26,089 nt of DNA from Gammaproteobacteria bacterium (GCA_030617485.1 JAUWVK010000006.1:1-26089), one strand, 5' to 3'; shown: positions 17,652-25,354, numbered from the stretch's first letter. Notes: generated by a model not told the origin, from the letters alone. Program-made: numbers and translations.

Positions 17652-17680
17652 GTTTAGCTAAACCATTATTAATCTATACT
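17652..17680 (+). promoter_or_regulatory. Candidate promoter with overlapping palindromic operator, upstream of the FHA gene
   Basis: GTTTAGCTAAAC at 17652-17663 is a perfect 12-bp palindrome. TATACT at 17675-17680 is a good -10 candidate; the -35 that would overlap the palindrome is poor. The 161-bp gap after the phosphatase gene suggests a separate promoter here. Confidence 0.4.
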
Positions 17681-17712
17681 ATTAACTTATAAACGATAAA
17701 GAGGTGTTATTT

Positions 17713-18066
17713 ATGCCCAAGCTGGTTCATACCTGTGACGGTAAATTCCTGGGGGAAATAAATCTGGATGAGGGCAGTTACTTGATCGGCCGCCACCCTG
17801 ATTGTGATATCCGTGTTGATGATTCTACCATTAGCGGCAAGCATGCTCTGGTGACCTCGAACCCAAGTGCTTACATGGAGGGCTTGCTGGACATACACAT
17901 TGAGGATAAGGGAAGCACCAATGGCACCATCGTTAATGGCAAAAAAATCAAACGCCATATGATGAAACATGGCGAAGTTGCACATATTGGTAGTCATGAA
18001 TTCGCGCTGGTAGACGAAGGTACGCGCGGTTTTGAGACGACCACCGTTATTCTTCCAGACAGTTAA
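17713..18066 (+). CDS. Small FHA-domain protein
   Basis: A 117-residue protein made of little more than one forkhead-associated domain, which binds phosphothreonine. Key residues are present: GSYLIGRHPDCDI with R27, DSTISGKHA with S41 and H44, and DKGSTNGTIVNGKKI. The start is ATG 17713 because AGAGG at 17700-17704 is 8 nt upstream; the GTG at 17704 falls in that signal. The position after the kinase and phosphatase genes suggests that it reads the kinase output. The C-terminal Thr-rich tail GFETTTVILPDS may itself be a phosphorylation site (inference). Confidence 0.93.
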   Translation: MPKLVHTCDGKFLGEINLDEGSYLIGRHPDCDIRVDDSTISGKHALVTSNPSAYMEGLLDIHIEDKGSTNGTIVNGKKIKRHMMKHGEVAHIGSHEFALVDEGTRGFETTTVILPDS

Positions 18067-18095
18067 CCAATGTTCTTCAAAATCGCTTAATTATC

Positions 18096-18563
18096 ATGGC
18101 CGTTGAGATCGAGCGCAAATTTTTGCTGCGCGACGATTCCTGGCAAAATTCTGCTGACCATGGCGTATTGATACGCCAGGGTTACCTGGCAGGCTCGGAA
18201 AAATCATCCATTCGTGTACGCATTGCTGGCGATAAAGCCAACATCAATATCAAAAGTGCAACACTGGATATCACCCGCCAGGAATACGAGTACCCAATTC
18301 CATTGGTAGAGGCTAACGAAATGCTTGATGCATTGAGTGAAGGCCCGCTCATTGAAAAAACTCGTTACCATGTGTTTCATGCAAAACACTGCTGGGAGAT
18401 TGATGTGTTTAGCGGTGACAACCAGGGTTTGGTGGTAGCCGAAGTGGAGCTTGAAAGTGTTAATGAAAGCTTTGAGTTGCCAGACTGGTTGGGCGAAGAA
18501 GTTTCAGATGATGCTCGTTATTATAATGTCTGTCTGGTAAAACACCCCTATAAGGACTGGTAA
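18096..18563 (+). CDS. CYTH-domain (triphosphate tunnel) protein
   Basis: A 155-residue member of the CYTH/TTM superfamily, which hydrolyses or cyclises triphosphate substrates inside a beta-tunnel. The N-terminal EIERKFL gives the ExExK motif (E4, E6, K8). Basic and acidic tunnel strands follow: SSIRVRI, ANINIKSA, RQEYEYPIP, IEKTRYHV, CWEIDVFSG and LVVAEVELES. Length and motifs fit the short bacterial class that includes tripolyphosphatases such as the Nitrosomonas enzyme. Adenylate cyclase (CyaB-type) activity is less likely but not excluded. It lies 29 bp after the FHA gene. Confidence 0.9.
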   Translation: MAVEIERKFLLRDDSWQNSADHGVLIRQGYLAGSEKSSIRVRIAGDKANINIKSATLDITRQEYEYPIPLVEANEMLDALSEGPLIEKTRYHVFHAKHCWEIDVFSGDNQGLVVAEVELESVNESFELPDWLGEEVSDDARYYNVCLVKHPYKDW

Positions 18564-18566
18564 AAT

Positions 18567-18602
18567 CTTTACTTATCTCTTTACTTACCACTTTACTTAC
18601 AC
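18567..18602. repeat. Three 12-bp tandem repeats
   Basis: CTTTACTTA recurs at 18567, 18579 and 18591 with a 12-bp period. The unit keeps the reading frame of the following lipoprotein, where it would encode FTYLFTYHFTYT if translated. It fills most of the gap between the CYTH stop and the annotated solute-binding start. Confidence 0.75.
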
Positions 18603-18618
18603 AAGCAAAATAATATTT

Positions 18619-20091
18619 TTGTTTTTGGTTTTCTCTCTGGCCGCATGCGCGCCAGTACCTGATAATGCCTTGCGAATTGGTCTTGCAAGTGCCGCTGTAA
18701 CGCTTGATCCCCGATTTGCTACTGATGCCACTTCAAGTCGCATTAATCGATTGCTGTATGCACGGCTGGTTGAATTTAATGAGAAACAATTGCCTGTGCC
18801 AAGTCTGGCAGAGTGGGAATTGATTTCGCCATTGCACTATCGATTCCACCTAAAAAAAGACTTAAGTAAAAATAATCGAACCTTCCATGACGGTGCTCAT
18901 CTTACGGCTAAAGATGTTCAGGCTACCTACAATTCGATATTAAACCCAAAACTTGCTTCTCCGCATCGAGCAACTTTGAACATGATAGACATTATTGATG
19001 TGATCGATGAAAACACTGTTGATTTTCATTTGTCACGTCCTGATCTATTATTTCCCGCGTATCTGGTTATTGGTATATTGCCTGAAAAATATATAAATAA
19101 TAATCATTCTTTTAGTAGACAGCCTGTTGGTAGTGGGCCCTTTAAATTCTCCAGCTGGCCGGAGGATGGAAAATTATTTCTTCGACGTCTGAAGGATAAT
19201 CAGGCTGTAAGCTTTGTCAGGGTTAAAGAGGATACAGTCCGTGTGCTTAAATTGATTCGTGGCGAAATCGATATGGTGCAGAATGATCTTTCACCCGAGT
19301 TGGTGTCTCATCTGGGTAAACAAAAAAATATTAGTGTTACCCATGCTCGTGGCTCTAACTTTACTTACCTGGGGTTTAATCTGGATGACTCAGTGGTTGG
19401 TTTGCAGAAAGTTCGTCAAGCGATTGCTATGGCAATAGACAGGGAGGCTATCATTAAGTATGTCATGGCCGGTGCAGCCAGACCTGCTAGTGCGTTATTG
19501 CTTCCTGGTCATTGGGCTGGCAATACTGATCTGAAAAAAATCACTTATAACCCTGACCGGGCAAGAGTTTTGCTGGCTGAAGCCGGGTTTACTGAAAGTA
19601 ATCCTTTACGTTTGACCTATAAGACCTCAACCAATGCCTTTCGCGTACGTCTTGCGACCGTATTACAAAGCCAGTTGAAAGCGGTAGGCATTGAAGTAGA
19701 TTTACGAAGTTATGACTGGGGTACTTTCTACGGTGATATCAAAGCCGGAAACTTCCAGATGTTTAGTTTGTCATGGGTAGGAATTAAAACGCCTGATATA
19801 TTTCGGTATGTATTTCATAGTGAAGCCGTGCCACCTAATGGCGCCAATCGGGGTCGCTTCAATGATAAAGTGAGTGATCAGCTAATTGAAACTGCGGGCG
19901 CGGCGAGAACATTGGAAAAACAAGCTATATCTTACAGAAAACTGCAAAAGCGCTTACTGGAAAAGCTTCCCTATGTTCCTTTATGGTATGAAAATCATGT
20001 CTTCGCTGCACGAAAAGGTATCATTGGGTACCGGCTGGGTCTGGATGGAAATTATGATGGTTTGGTAGATGTTACAAAGCGTACCAATTGA
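18619..20091 (+). CDS. Orphan family-5 (peptide-type) solute-binding lipoprotein, start uncertain
   Basis: Extracellular solute-binding protein of the DppA/OppA type (SBP family 5), 490 residues. It has a hydrophobic core and lipobox SLAAC, then LRIGLASAAVTLDPRFATDATSS, FHDGAHLTAKDVQATYNSIL, VRQAIAMAIDREAII and a C-terminal YRKLQKRLLEKLPYVPLWY, all typical. No ABC permease or ATPase genes are nearby. The start is odd: the only in-frame conventional start is TTG 18619, which would give a signal peptide without a basic n-region and has no ribosome-binding signal. The frame is open back to 18541, including SKIIF just before. AAGGA at 18552-18556 is 8 nt before an in-frame ATC at 18565. An L,D-transpeptidase gene follows after 17 bp. 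Confidence 0.85.
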   Translation: MFLVFSLAACAPVPDNALRIGLASAAVTLDPRFATDATSSRINRLLYARLVEFNEKQLPVPSLAEWELISPLHYRFHLKKDLSKNNRTFHDGAHLTAKDVQATYNSILNPKLASPHRATLNMIDIIDVIDENTVDFHLSRPDLLFPAYLVIGILPEKYINNNHSFSRQPVGSGPFKFSSWPEDGKLFLRRLKDNQAVSFVRVKEDTVRVLKLIRGEIDMVQNDLSPELVSHLGKQKNISVTHARGSNFTYLGFNLDDSVVGLQKVRQAIAMAIDREAIIKYVMAGAARPASALLLPGHWAGNTDLKKITYNPDRARVLLAEAGFTESNPLRLTYKTSTNAFRVRLATVLQSQLKAVGIEVDLRSYDWGTFYGDIKAGNFQMFSLSWVGIKTPDIFRYVFHSEAVPPNGANRGRFNDKVSDQLIETAGAARTLEKQAISYRKLQKRLLEKLPYVPLWYENHVFAARKGIIGYRLGLDGNYDGLVDVTKRTN

Positions 20092-20108
20092 CCTGAAAAA
20101 TACAAATA

Positions 20109-20630
20109 ATGAGTAAACTTATATTAATCAGTATTAAAGACCAACGTTTACAGTTGCGTGATGGGGATAAAGTGCTACTGGATTACTCAATTTCTACAGC
20201 ACTTAATGGTCCTGGGGAAATTAACGGTAGCGAATGCACGCCACGTGGCTGGCATATCGTGCATGAGAAAATTGGGAATGATGCTGAAACAAACAGTGTT
20301 TTTGTTGGCCGCAAGAAAACTGGTGAATTGTATTCATCTTCATTAAAAGAACAAAACTCCGATCGGGACTGGATATTGTCACGTATCCTGTGGTTGTCCG
20401 GCCTGGAACCAGGCAAGAATCAATCAGGTCAGGTTGATACCCTCCAGCGATATATATATATCCATGGCTGTCCCGATGAAGAACCTGTGGGTGTACCAAA
20501 TTCACACGGCTGTATAAGGATGCGCAATGATGATGTCATTTCATTGTTTGATTCTGTTTCAACTGGAACAAGGGTTTTGATCAATGAGAACTCTCTGCTT
20601 GAAAGCAGCCCAGAATTTCCCTCCCTGTAA
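20109..20630 (+). CDS. L,D-transpeptidase (YkuD domain)
   Basis: A 173-residue YkuD-type protein. Such enzymes form 3-3 peptidoglycan cross-links or attach proteins to the wall. The active-site block IHGCPDEEPVGVPNSHGCIRM contains H119, H133, catalytic C135 and R137. There is no recognisable signal peptide: the protein begins MSKLILISIKDQRLQLRDGD, directly the first beta strand. It would need another export route or be non-classical; short family members without a signal are known to me in related bacteria. It follows the solute-binding lipoprotein by 17 bp, consistent with a joint cell-wall role. Confidence 0.92.
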   Translation: MSKLILISIKDQRLQLRDGDKVLLDYSISTALNGPGEINGSECTPRGWHIVHEKIGNDAETNSVFVGRKKTGELYSSSLKEQNSDRDWILSRILWLSGLEPGKNQSGQVDTLQRYIYIHGCPDEEPVGVPNSHGCIRMRNDDVISLFDSVSTGTRVLINENSLLESSPEFPSL

Positions 20631-20693
20631 GGCAGAACCGCCTAAAGTCTGGAAGTGGTTTTGTTAGGGTTAAGAGCGGTATAGTCCATTTCT

Positions 20694-21863
20694 ATGCAAG
20701 AAGACCCCCTGGTTTTCACTATTTTTCTGATTTTTACAGGCGCCGCTGTAATGGCGACCCTCGCCTTATATGCGCGTCAGGCATTGCTTGTTGCCTATAT
20801 TGTTTTGGGAATGTTATTTGGCCCTTCCGGCTTCGGTTTGGTAAGTGATCCGGCGTTGATCAAGCAGTTTTCTAATGTCGGCATAATGTTCCTGTTATTT
20901 TTATTGGGTTTGAATCTTCCACCAGCAAAGTTAATCCCATTATTTAAGGAAACTACGCTGATTACTGGCCTCAGTTCTCTGCTGTTTGCGAGTATTGGTG
21001 CAAGCATTGCATGGTTTTTTGGGTTTGATTATTGGGAATGTCTGATCATTGGTGTTGCCATGACTTTTTCCAGCACCATTATTGGCTTAAAGCTACTTCC
21101 AACCACGGTGCTTCACCATAGGAGGACCGGTGAAATTATTATCAGCATTCTGCTGATTCAGGACATTGTAGCTATTGTTGTTTTATTGCTACTGCAAACT
21201 GCAGGACAGGGTGGGTTGCCGTGGATGGAGTTTATGTTTCGTGCAGCTGCATTACCCAGCCTGGTTATTGCTGCATATGTACTGGAACGGTTTGTACTTA
21301 TTAAACTTATTTCTCGATTTGATAAAATACAGGAATACATATTCCTTATGGCGATTGCCTGGTGTCTGGGTTTTGCTGAGTTGGCTTCAACTGTAGGTTT
21401 GTCGCACGAAATAGGAGCCTTTATTGCCGGAGTCGCTTTGGCAACAAGTCCGATCTCACTATTTATAGGTGAAAACCTGAAACCCTTGCGTGATTTTTTC
21501 CTGATTATTTTCTTTTTCTCGCTGGGCGCAAGTTTTGATCTCGAAATGCTGATGGTTGTGTTTATTCCTGCTGCCCTTGTTGCAGCATTGGTGTTGGCAG
21601 GTAAGCCGGTTATTTTCAGGCTCCTGTTACGGAATACCGGAGAGGCTTCAGGTCGCTCAGGAGAGATAGGTGTAAGACTGGGTCAAATCAGTGAGTTTTC
21701 GTTATTAATCGCAGTGCTGGCATTTGATCTTCATGTTATTGGAGAGCGGGCATCCTATCTTATTCAAGTGGCAACCTTGCTAACATTTATCGTGTCTTCC
21801 TATCTGATTGTTATGCGCTATCCAACACCCATAGCCTTGACTGACAAATTACGTAGAGATTAG
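20694..21863 (+). CDS. CPA2-family cation/proton antiporter (KefB-type membrane domain)
   Basis: Inner-membrane protein of 389 residues with 11-13 hydrophobic segments. Typical are LGMLFGPSGFGLV, FLLFLLGLNL, MTFSSTIIGLKLL, ILLIQDIVAIVVLLLLQ and HEIGAFIAGVALATSP. It ends after the membrane domain, so the cytoplasmic RCK/TrkA-N regulatory domain of KefB/KefC is absent; many bacterial CPA2 proteins are like this. The ion is probably Na+ or K+. No clear Shine-Dalgarno signal is seen before ATG 20694. It is the last gene of the plus-strand run and converges on the YihY-family gene with only 7 bp between stops. Confidence 0.92.
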   Translation: MQEDPLVFTIFLIFTGAAVMATLALYARQALLVAYIVLGMLFGPSGFGLVSDPALIKQFSNVGIMFLLFLLGLNLPPAKLIPLFKETTLITGLSSLLFASIGASIAWFFGFDYWECLIIGVAMTFSSTIIGLKLLPTTVLHHRRTGEIIISILLIQDIVAIVVLLLLQTAGQGGLPWMEFMFRAAALPSLVIAAYVLERFVLIKLISRFDKIQEYIFLMAIAWCLGFAELASTVGLSHEIGAFIAGVALATSPISLFIGENLKPLRDFFLIIFFFSLGASFDLEMLMVVFIPAALVAALVLAGKPVIFRLLLRNTGEASGRSGEIGVRLGQISEFSLLIAVLAFDLHVIGERASYLIQVATLLTFIVSSYLIVMRYPTPIALTDKLRRD

Positions 21864-21870
21864 TTCTGTT

Positions 21871-23202
21871 TTATGAAATTAGATCCTTAATCGTTTTGTT
21901 TTTCAGGTGTTCGTCGGTCATTGAATCCAGCTCATCGAGAAGTTTGATAATGCGGCCATCTGCAAATGGTTTGTTATTATGATTGGGTACTAAATCACCC
22001 CGTACCACGTCCAGCACTTCCTTGATTGAAATTGCCTGTAAATCACGACCAGGGACAAAATAGGGCGAGTCCTCACCGGCGTGAATTAAAAACTCCTGTG
22101 ATAATAATTTGTCCAGGACATCATCAATAATTTCCATGGGTAATGATAACTGTTCGACCAGATTATCGAGCGTCCAGTGTTTGCTACCATCCTGATAGGC
22201 CTTACCGACCAAACAAAGAATTTCCAGTGCGAGAGCTTCGCGGGCGTGATTGCCTAGAGAGTTATGCCTTCCTCCGGGTACCTGGTAAGCAGGATTCTGG
22301 TGATAAAAAGCAATGCTGGCGCCGAGAAGTAATACCAACCAATTGAGGTAGAGCCAGAACAAAAATAGAATAACAGTGGCAAAGCCAGAATACACTGCCT
22401 CGTACTTGGCCGAACCCACAATAAATGATGCAAAACCCCAGCCAATGGTTTCCCATAAAATGCCGGCAAATAAACCACCGAGCAGTGCGCTTTTCCATTT
22501 AACATTGGTGTGGGGGATTAATATATAAATTGCCGTAAAGGCTCCAATGACCAGCATGTAAGGTATTAGTTTACTTAAACCAATAATCATTGAACCGAAG
22601 GGTTCTATGGCGGCAATTTGTTGTACCAGGCCTGTGTTCATTGTCGATGCAGTAATACCAATTGCGGTAACTACCAGCAGTGGGCCAATCATGACTACAC
22701 TGAGGTAGCCACTAAACCGCTGAGACAAGTTACGTATACTGGTTACATGCCAAATGAAATTGAGTGACGCCTCTATTTTCTGAATGAGTGAAACAACCGT
22801 GTACAGAAGCAGCACTAATCCCAGGGAACCTAAAACACCCACACCGATGTTTTCTACAAATTCTATAATTTGAGTAGTCAGTTCCGTGCCCTTTTCGCCA
22901 AGTGGGGCTAAAAAACCAAGCAGTAAAGGCTCCAGCTGGTTATGGATACCAAAGGCCTTGAGCATGGAAAAGCTCAGGGCTAGTAAAGGTACGAGAGATA
23001 ACAGGGTTGTATAAACAAGGCTCATGGCTCGTAACGTGAGCTGGCCCTGCATGAAATCCTGAGCAACGCGAATAATAATCTTTATGGAGATAAGCAGAAA
23101 TGCCTTACCCGTTGGCTGTGCATGTACATCCGTATGCCAAAGTTTATCCAGCTGCTGTCGCCAAAAAGAGCGATGCAGGAATGTAAGATTATTATTCGTC
23201 AC
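21871..23202 (-). CDS. YihY/BrkB-family membrane protein with C-terminal winged-helix-like extension
   Basis: Integral membrane protein of 443 residues from the YihY/UPF0761 family, once called RNase BN in error. It has six hydrophobic segments: LRAMSLVYTTLLSLVPLLALSFSML, GVGVLGSLGLVLLLYTVVSLIQ, LSVVMIGPLLVVTAIGI, LIPYMLVIGAFTAIYILIPH, GGLFAGILWETIGWGF and TVILFLFWLYLNWLVLLLG. After about residue 325 a soluble part (HAREALALEILCLV... LDNLVEQLSLPMEIIDDVLDKLL) looks like a winged helix. Function unknown. The start is GTG 23202; no better in-frame ATG or clear ribosome-binding signal is seen upstream. Confidence 0.9.
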   Translation of the reverse strand: MTNNNLTFLHRSFWRQQLDKLWHTDVHAQPTGKAFLLISIKIIIRVAQDFMQGQLTLRAMSLVYTTLLSLVPLLALSFSMLKAFGIHNQLEPLLLGFLAPLGEKGTELTTQIIEFVENIGVGVLGSLGLVLLLYTVVSLIQKIEASLNFIWHVTSIRNLSQRFSGYLSVVMIGPLLVVTAIGITASTMNTGLVQQIAAIEPFGSMIIGLSKLIPYMLVIGAFTAIYILIPHTNVKWKSALLGGLFAGILWETIGWGFASFIVGSAKYEAVYSGFATVILFLFWLYLNWLVLLLGASIAFYHQNPAYQVPGGRHNSLGNHAREALALEILCLVGKAYQDGSKHWTLDNLVEQLSLPMEIIDDVLDKLLSQEFLIHAGEDSPYFVPGRDLQAISIKEVLDVVRGDLVPNHNNKPFADGRIIKLLDELDSMTDEHLKNKTIKDLIS

Positions 23203-23254
23203 ATCTGGAGTGTAACCTATTAAGGGAAGAATCCCATACAGGCAGATAGCTTAC

Positions 23255-24037
23255 TTAAGTCTTGAGTTGAGTCAGCATGCCAGCCGCTAACCAGCCTTTA
23301 AGTAAGCCAGCGGCTTTCATGGGAATTAATTCAGGGTCTTCGACTTCTGTTGCAAGTGCGCTGCATATTTCTGAAAAATTGGCACCTTCAATCGCAGCTG
23401 AAAGTGCGACGGTTTCATCAGCTTGCAGCGAGCGGTATTGAGTCATTAGATTTTCACGCCACATGAGACAGTGACTTTGTTGATTGAGTCGTTGCGGATT
23501 GGGCGGCTGAGTGTCTTTTTTGACGGCTTGCCACAAATCAAGAGAGTTCCACCATAAATTAAGCAGTTTTACCGAAGGATGGAAAACCATGGAAAGTGTT
23601 GGCCATGATTCTGGAGGTATAGCTGCTGCATCCGTTTCTGTTACTGCTTTGACGTTTGCAGAGTCAAAGGCATTAATAAACTGCCATTCGAGGTGGGCTA
23701 ACTCTGCTTCCCAGTCATGGTGACCCTGTTTAGGAGAATAGCCAAGAAAGTCAGGGAAAGTTTTTCCGAACCATCTCAATGAGTAATAGGTGGAAGGATG
23801 TTTCTCTATGTAGGAGGTGGCTATGAGTCTGAAGTTATCTTCACCCAATAATTTTTCCAGCATTTCAAAATCATTGGCCAGAGTTTCTATTAATCTTTCT
23901 CGGTAGGCATTGCCATAAATCCCCAACCGAAGTTCACTGGGGGCTTTTTTTGATCCGACAACATGTTCAACGATACCTTGATCATTGACCATTATGTTTT
24001 TTGTAAACGCATCCTGTAATTCTTTCAGGTTGAACAT
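23255..24037 (-). CDS. bufC: Bufferin biosynthesis partner protein (DUF2063, HvfC/BufC N-terminal domain)
   Basis: Cytoplasmic 260-residue DUF2063 protein. These act with DUF692 oxidases and are thought to bring the precursor peptide to the enzyme. The N-terminal domain shows LKELQDAFTKNIM, LGIYGNAYRERLIETLANDFEMLEKLLGEDNF and YIEKHPSTYYSLRWFGKTFPDFL, all characteristic of the family. Its ATG lies inside the end of bufB with a 13-bp overlap, so translation is probably coupled. The next gene on the same strand, YihY-like, starts 52 bp downstream; no DoxX-type bufD is found in between. Confidence 0.9.
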   Translation of the reverse strand: MFNLKELQDAFTKNIMVNDQGIVEHVVGSKKAPSELRLGIYGNAYRERLIETLANDFEMLEKLLGEDNFRLIATSYIEKHPSTYYSLRWFGKTFPDFLGYSPKQGHHDWEAELAHLEWQFINAFDSANVKAVTETDAAAIPPESWPTLSMVFHPSVKLLNLWWNSLDLWQAVKKDTQPPNPQRLNQQSHCLMWRENLMTQYRSLQADETVALSAAIEGANFSEICSALATEVEDPELIPMKAAGLLKGWLAAGMLTQLKT

Positions 24038-24930
24038 TGCGAGGACTCTTTGCTGTCGAGAGCGTTACTTTTAGTACCTGATTCAACACTTGCGGCTATA
24101 GAGCGCATTTCGCTTAATTCAGACATTAGCTCCTCGAATGGAGGGAAGCGATCGTCACGCTCAATCATGGATGAAACAGGGCCAAATCGTTTTAATGCTT
24201 CACGAAACAATTCCCAGACAGGTTGTACAACGGGATGGTCGTGAGTATCCACAACATAATCGCCATAATCGCTATGACCAGACACGTGCATTTGGCGAAT
24301 GCGTTCTACAGGCATGTTATCGAGAAAATCCGCCGTATCAAATTCATGATTACGGGCGCACACATAAATATTATTAACATCGAGAAGCATCAGGCTATCT
24401 GCACGCTCAACAACTTCTCGATAGAAGTCCCATTCTGTCATCTCAGCATTATCAAAGGTGAGATAGGTTGAGGCATTTTCCAGTAAGATTTGCTGACCAA
24501 GATAATCCTGCACCTGCTCCAAACGAGACACCACATGTTTGATGGCTTCTTCAGTGCAGGGAAGAGGTAAAAGATCGTGCAGGTTATGGCCGCCATGGCT
24601 GGTCCAGCACAGGTGATCGGAAATCCACTGAGGCTCAGCGTATTCGATGAGCTGTTTTAGTCGTTTTAGGTAATTTTTATCCAGTGGGTCGGTGCCACCA
24701 ATGGAAAGTGACACGCCATGCATGACAATTGGGTAGTTCTCTCGCACACGGTCGAGATAGTGGATAGGTTTACCGCCATCGACCATATAGTTTTCGGTGA
24801 TAATTTCAAACCAGTCAACATCAGGCTGGTTTTCAACAATGGTATCGTAATATTCGGGACGCAATCCCAAGCCATAACCCAAAAATGGTTTGCTGCCAGT
24901 TTTAATGCCGTTGTTTGAAGCTGAACTCAT
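24025..24930 (-). CDS. bufB: DUF692 multinuclear non-heme iron oxidase (bufferin maturase)
   Basis: TIM-barrel MNIO enzyme of 301 residues. Members such as MbnB, TglH, ChrH and BufB oxidise peptide cysteines; BufB-type enzymes turn them into thiooxazoles that bind copper. The family signatures are all present: GYGLGLRPEYYD, WFEIITENYM, MHGVSLSIGGTDPLD, SDHLCWTSHGG, LLPLPCTEEA, LLENASTYLTF, LLLDVNNIYV, HVSGHSDYGDY, DTHDHPV and MIERDDRFP. The conserved metal-ligand His, Asp and Glu residues in these motifs are retained. It lies downstream of the two precursor genes, with 169 bp between, and overlaps bufC by 13 bp. Confidence 0.93.
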   Translation of the reverse strand: MSSASNNGIKTGSKPFLGYGLGLRPEYYDTIVENQPDVDWFEIITENYMVDGGKPIHYLDRVRENYPIVMHGVSLSIGGTDPLDKNYLKRLKQLIEYAEPQWISDHLCWTSHGGHNLHDLLPLPCTEEAIKHVVSRLEQVQDYLGQQILLENASTYLTFDNAEMTEWDFYREVVERADSLMLLDVNNIYVCARNHEFDTADFLDNMPVERIRQMHVSGHSDYGDYVVDTHDHPVVQPVWELFREALKRFGPVSSMIERDDRFPPFEELMSELSEMRSIAASVESGTKSNALDSKESSQCST

Positions 24931-24943
24931 GTAAGAATTTACC

Positions 24944-24997
24944 GCCGTTCTTTAAATAACTACCGTTCTTTAAATAACTGCCGCTCTTTAAAAAAAG
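24944..24997 (-). repeat. Three 18-bp tandem repeats in the bufB leader
   Basis: Read on the minus strand, the unit AGTTATTTAAAGAACGGC occurs twice almost identically and a third time as a diverged TTTAAAGAGCGGC form (units 24944-24961, 24962-24979, 24980-24997). The array ends 14 bp before the bufB start codon, so it occupies the leader or translation-initiation region. Confidence 0.8.
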
Positions 24998-25006
24998 CTG
25001 CAAAGA

Positions 25007-25063
25007 AAAGGGGCTGGTTTCGCAAGCCTTGATGCAAGACTATCACGAATCTCCAGCCCCTTT
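25007..25063 (-). terminator. Structured 3' element after bufferin precursor 1 (terminator-like)
   Basis: An 11-bp perfect stem (25007-25017 with 25053-25063, AAAGGGGCTGG and CCAGCCCCTTT) closes a 35-nt loop. On the minus strand the loop holds an inner hairpin GTCTT-GCATC-AAGGC. A pyrimidine-rich tail (TTTTCTTT) follows, so it may terminate most transcripts between the precursor and bufB. The same element follows precursor 2. Confidence 0.65.
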
Positions 25064-25099
25064 AGTAGTACAGGTAACAAGTACTACATAGCTATGCCA

Positions 25100-25354
25100 T
25101 TACTTGCCGACTTTGCCACCAACATGGTCACATGCGGATTTTGACATGGATATAAAGCCCTGGCCTTTGCATGAGGCTTGACCCTTACAAGAATTACTTG
25201 CAGATTTACAGTCATTGTGGCCTTTGCATTTGTTTACGCCATAACAGTGCACGTTGGCATCGCTGCTAGCCATAGTAGAAGTTACTGGCGCAAAGGCGAA
25301 CAGTGTGGCGGCAGCAACTGCCATGGCAATATTTGTGGTTTTACTTGCTTTCAT
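25100..25354 (-). CDS. bufA2: Bufferin precursor peptide 1 (BufA2-like, six Cys)
   Basis: An 84-residue exported RiPP precursor. The signal peptide MKASKTTNIAMAVAAATLFAF ends near TMA-SSD. The mature part has cysteines at 37, 43, 49, 56, 62 and 75 in a pattern HCYGVNKCKGHNDCK...SCKGQASCKGQGF...SACDHVGG, which I associate with BufA2/HvfA-like periplasmic metallophores. In such systems the signal peptide serves as leader and selected cysteines are modified by BufB to bind copper. GGAGG at 25361-25365 precedes the ATG by 6 nt. It is a paralogue of the gene at 25651-25914 with cysteines at identical positions. The exact subfamily (BufA2 versus another six-Cys type) is uncertain. Confidence 0.85.
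   Translation of the reverse strand: MKASKTTNIAMAVAAATLFAFAPVTSTMASSDANVHCYGVNKCKGHNDCKSASNSCKGQASCKGQGFISMSKSACDHVGGKVGK

Noticed and set aside
14258..18066. Kinase/phosphatase/FHA trio as part of a type VI secretion locus
   Set aside because: No Tss, Hcp, VgrG or ClpV genes are present on either side; neighbours are CYTH, solute-binding, YkuD and antiporter genes.
18567..18602. GTAAA-type repeats (minus strand) considered as a CpxR box
   Set aside because: The spacing between GTAAA units is 7 bp with a 12-bp period, not the usual 5-bp spacer, and CpxR control is not otherwise indicated.
20449..20462. TATATATATA run inside the L,D-transpeptidase gene
   Set aside because: It encodes RYIYIHG, the strand leading to the active-site histidine, and keeps frame; it is coding sequence and not a regulatory or phase-variable tract of note.
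21871..23202. Annotation of the YihY-family gene as ribonuclease BN
   Set aside because: That name came from an old mis-assignment. The protein is an integral membrane protein with no nuclease motif.
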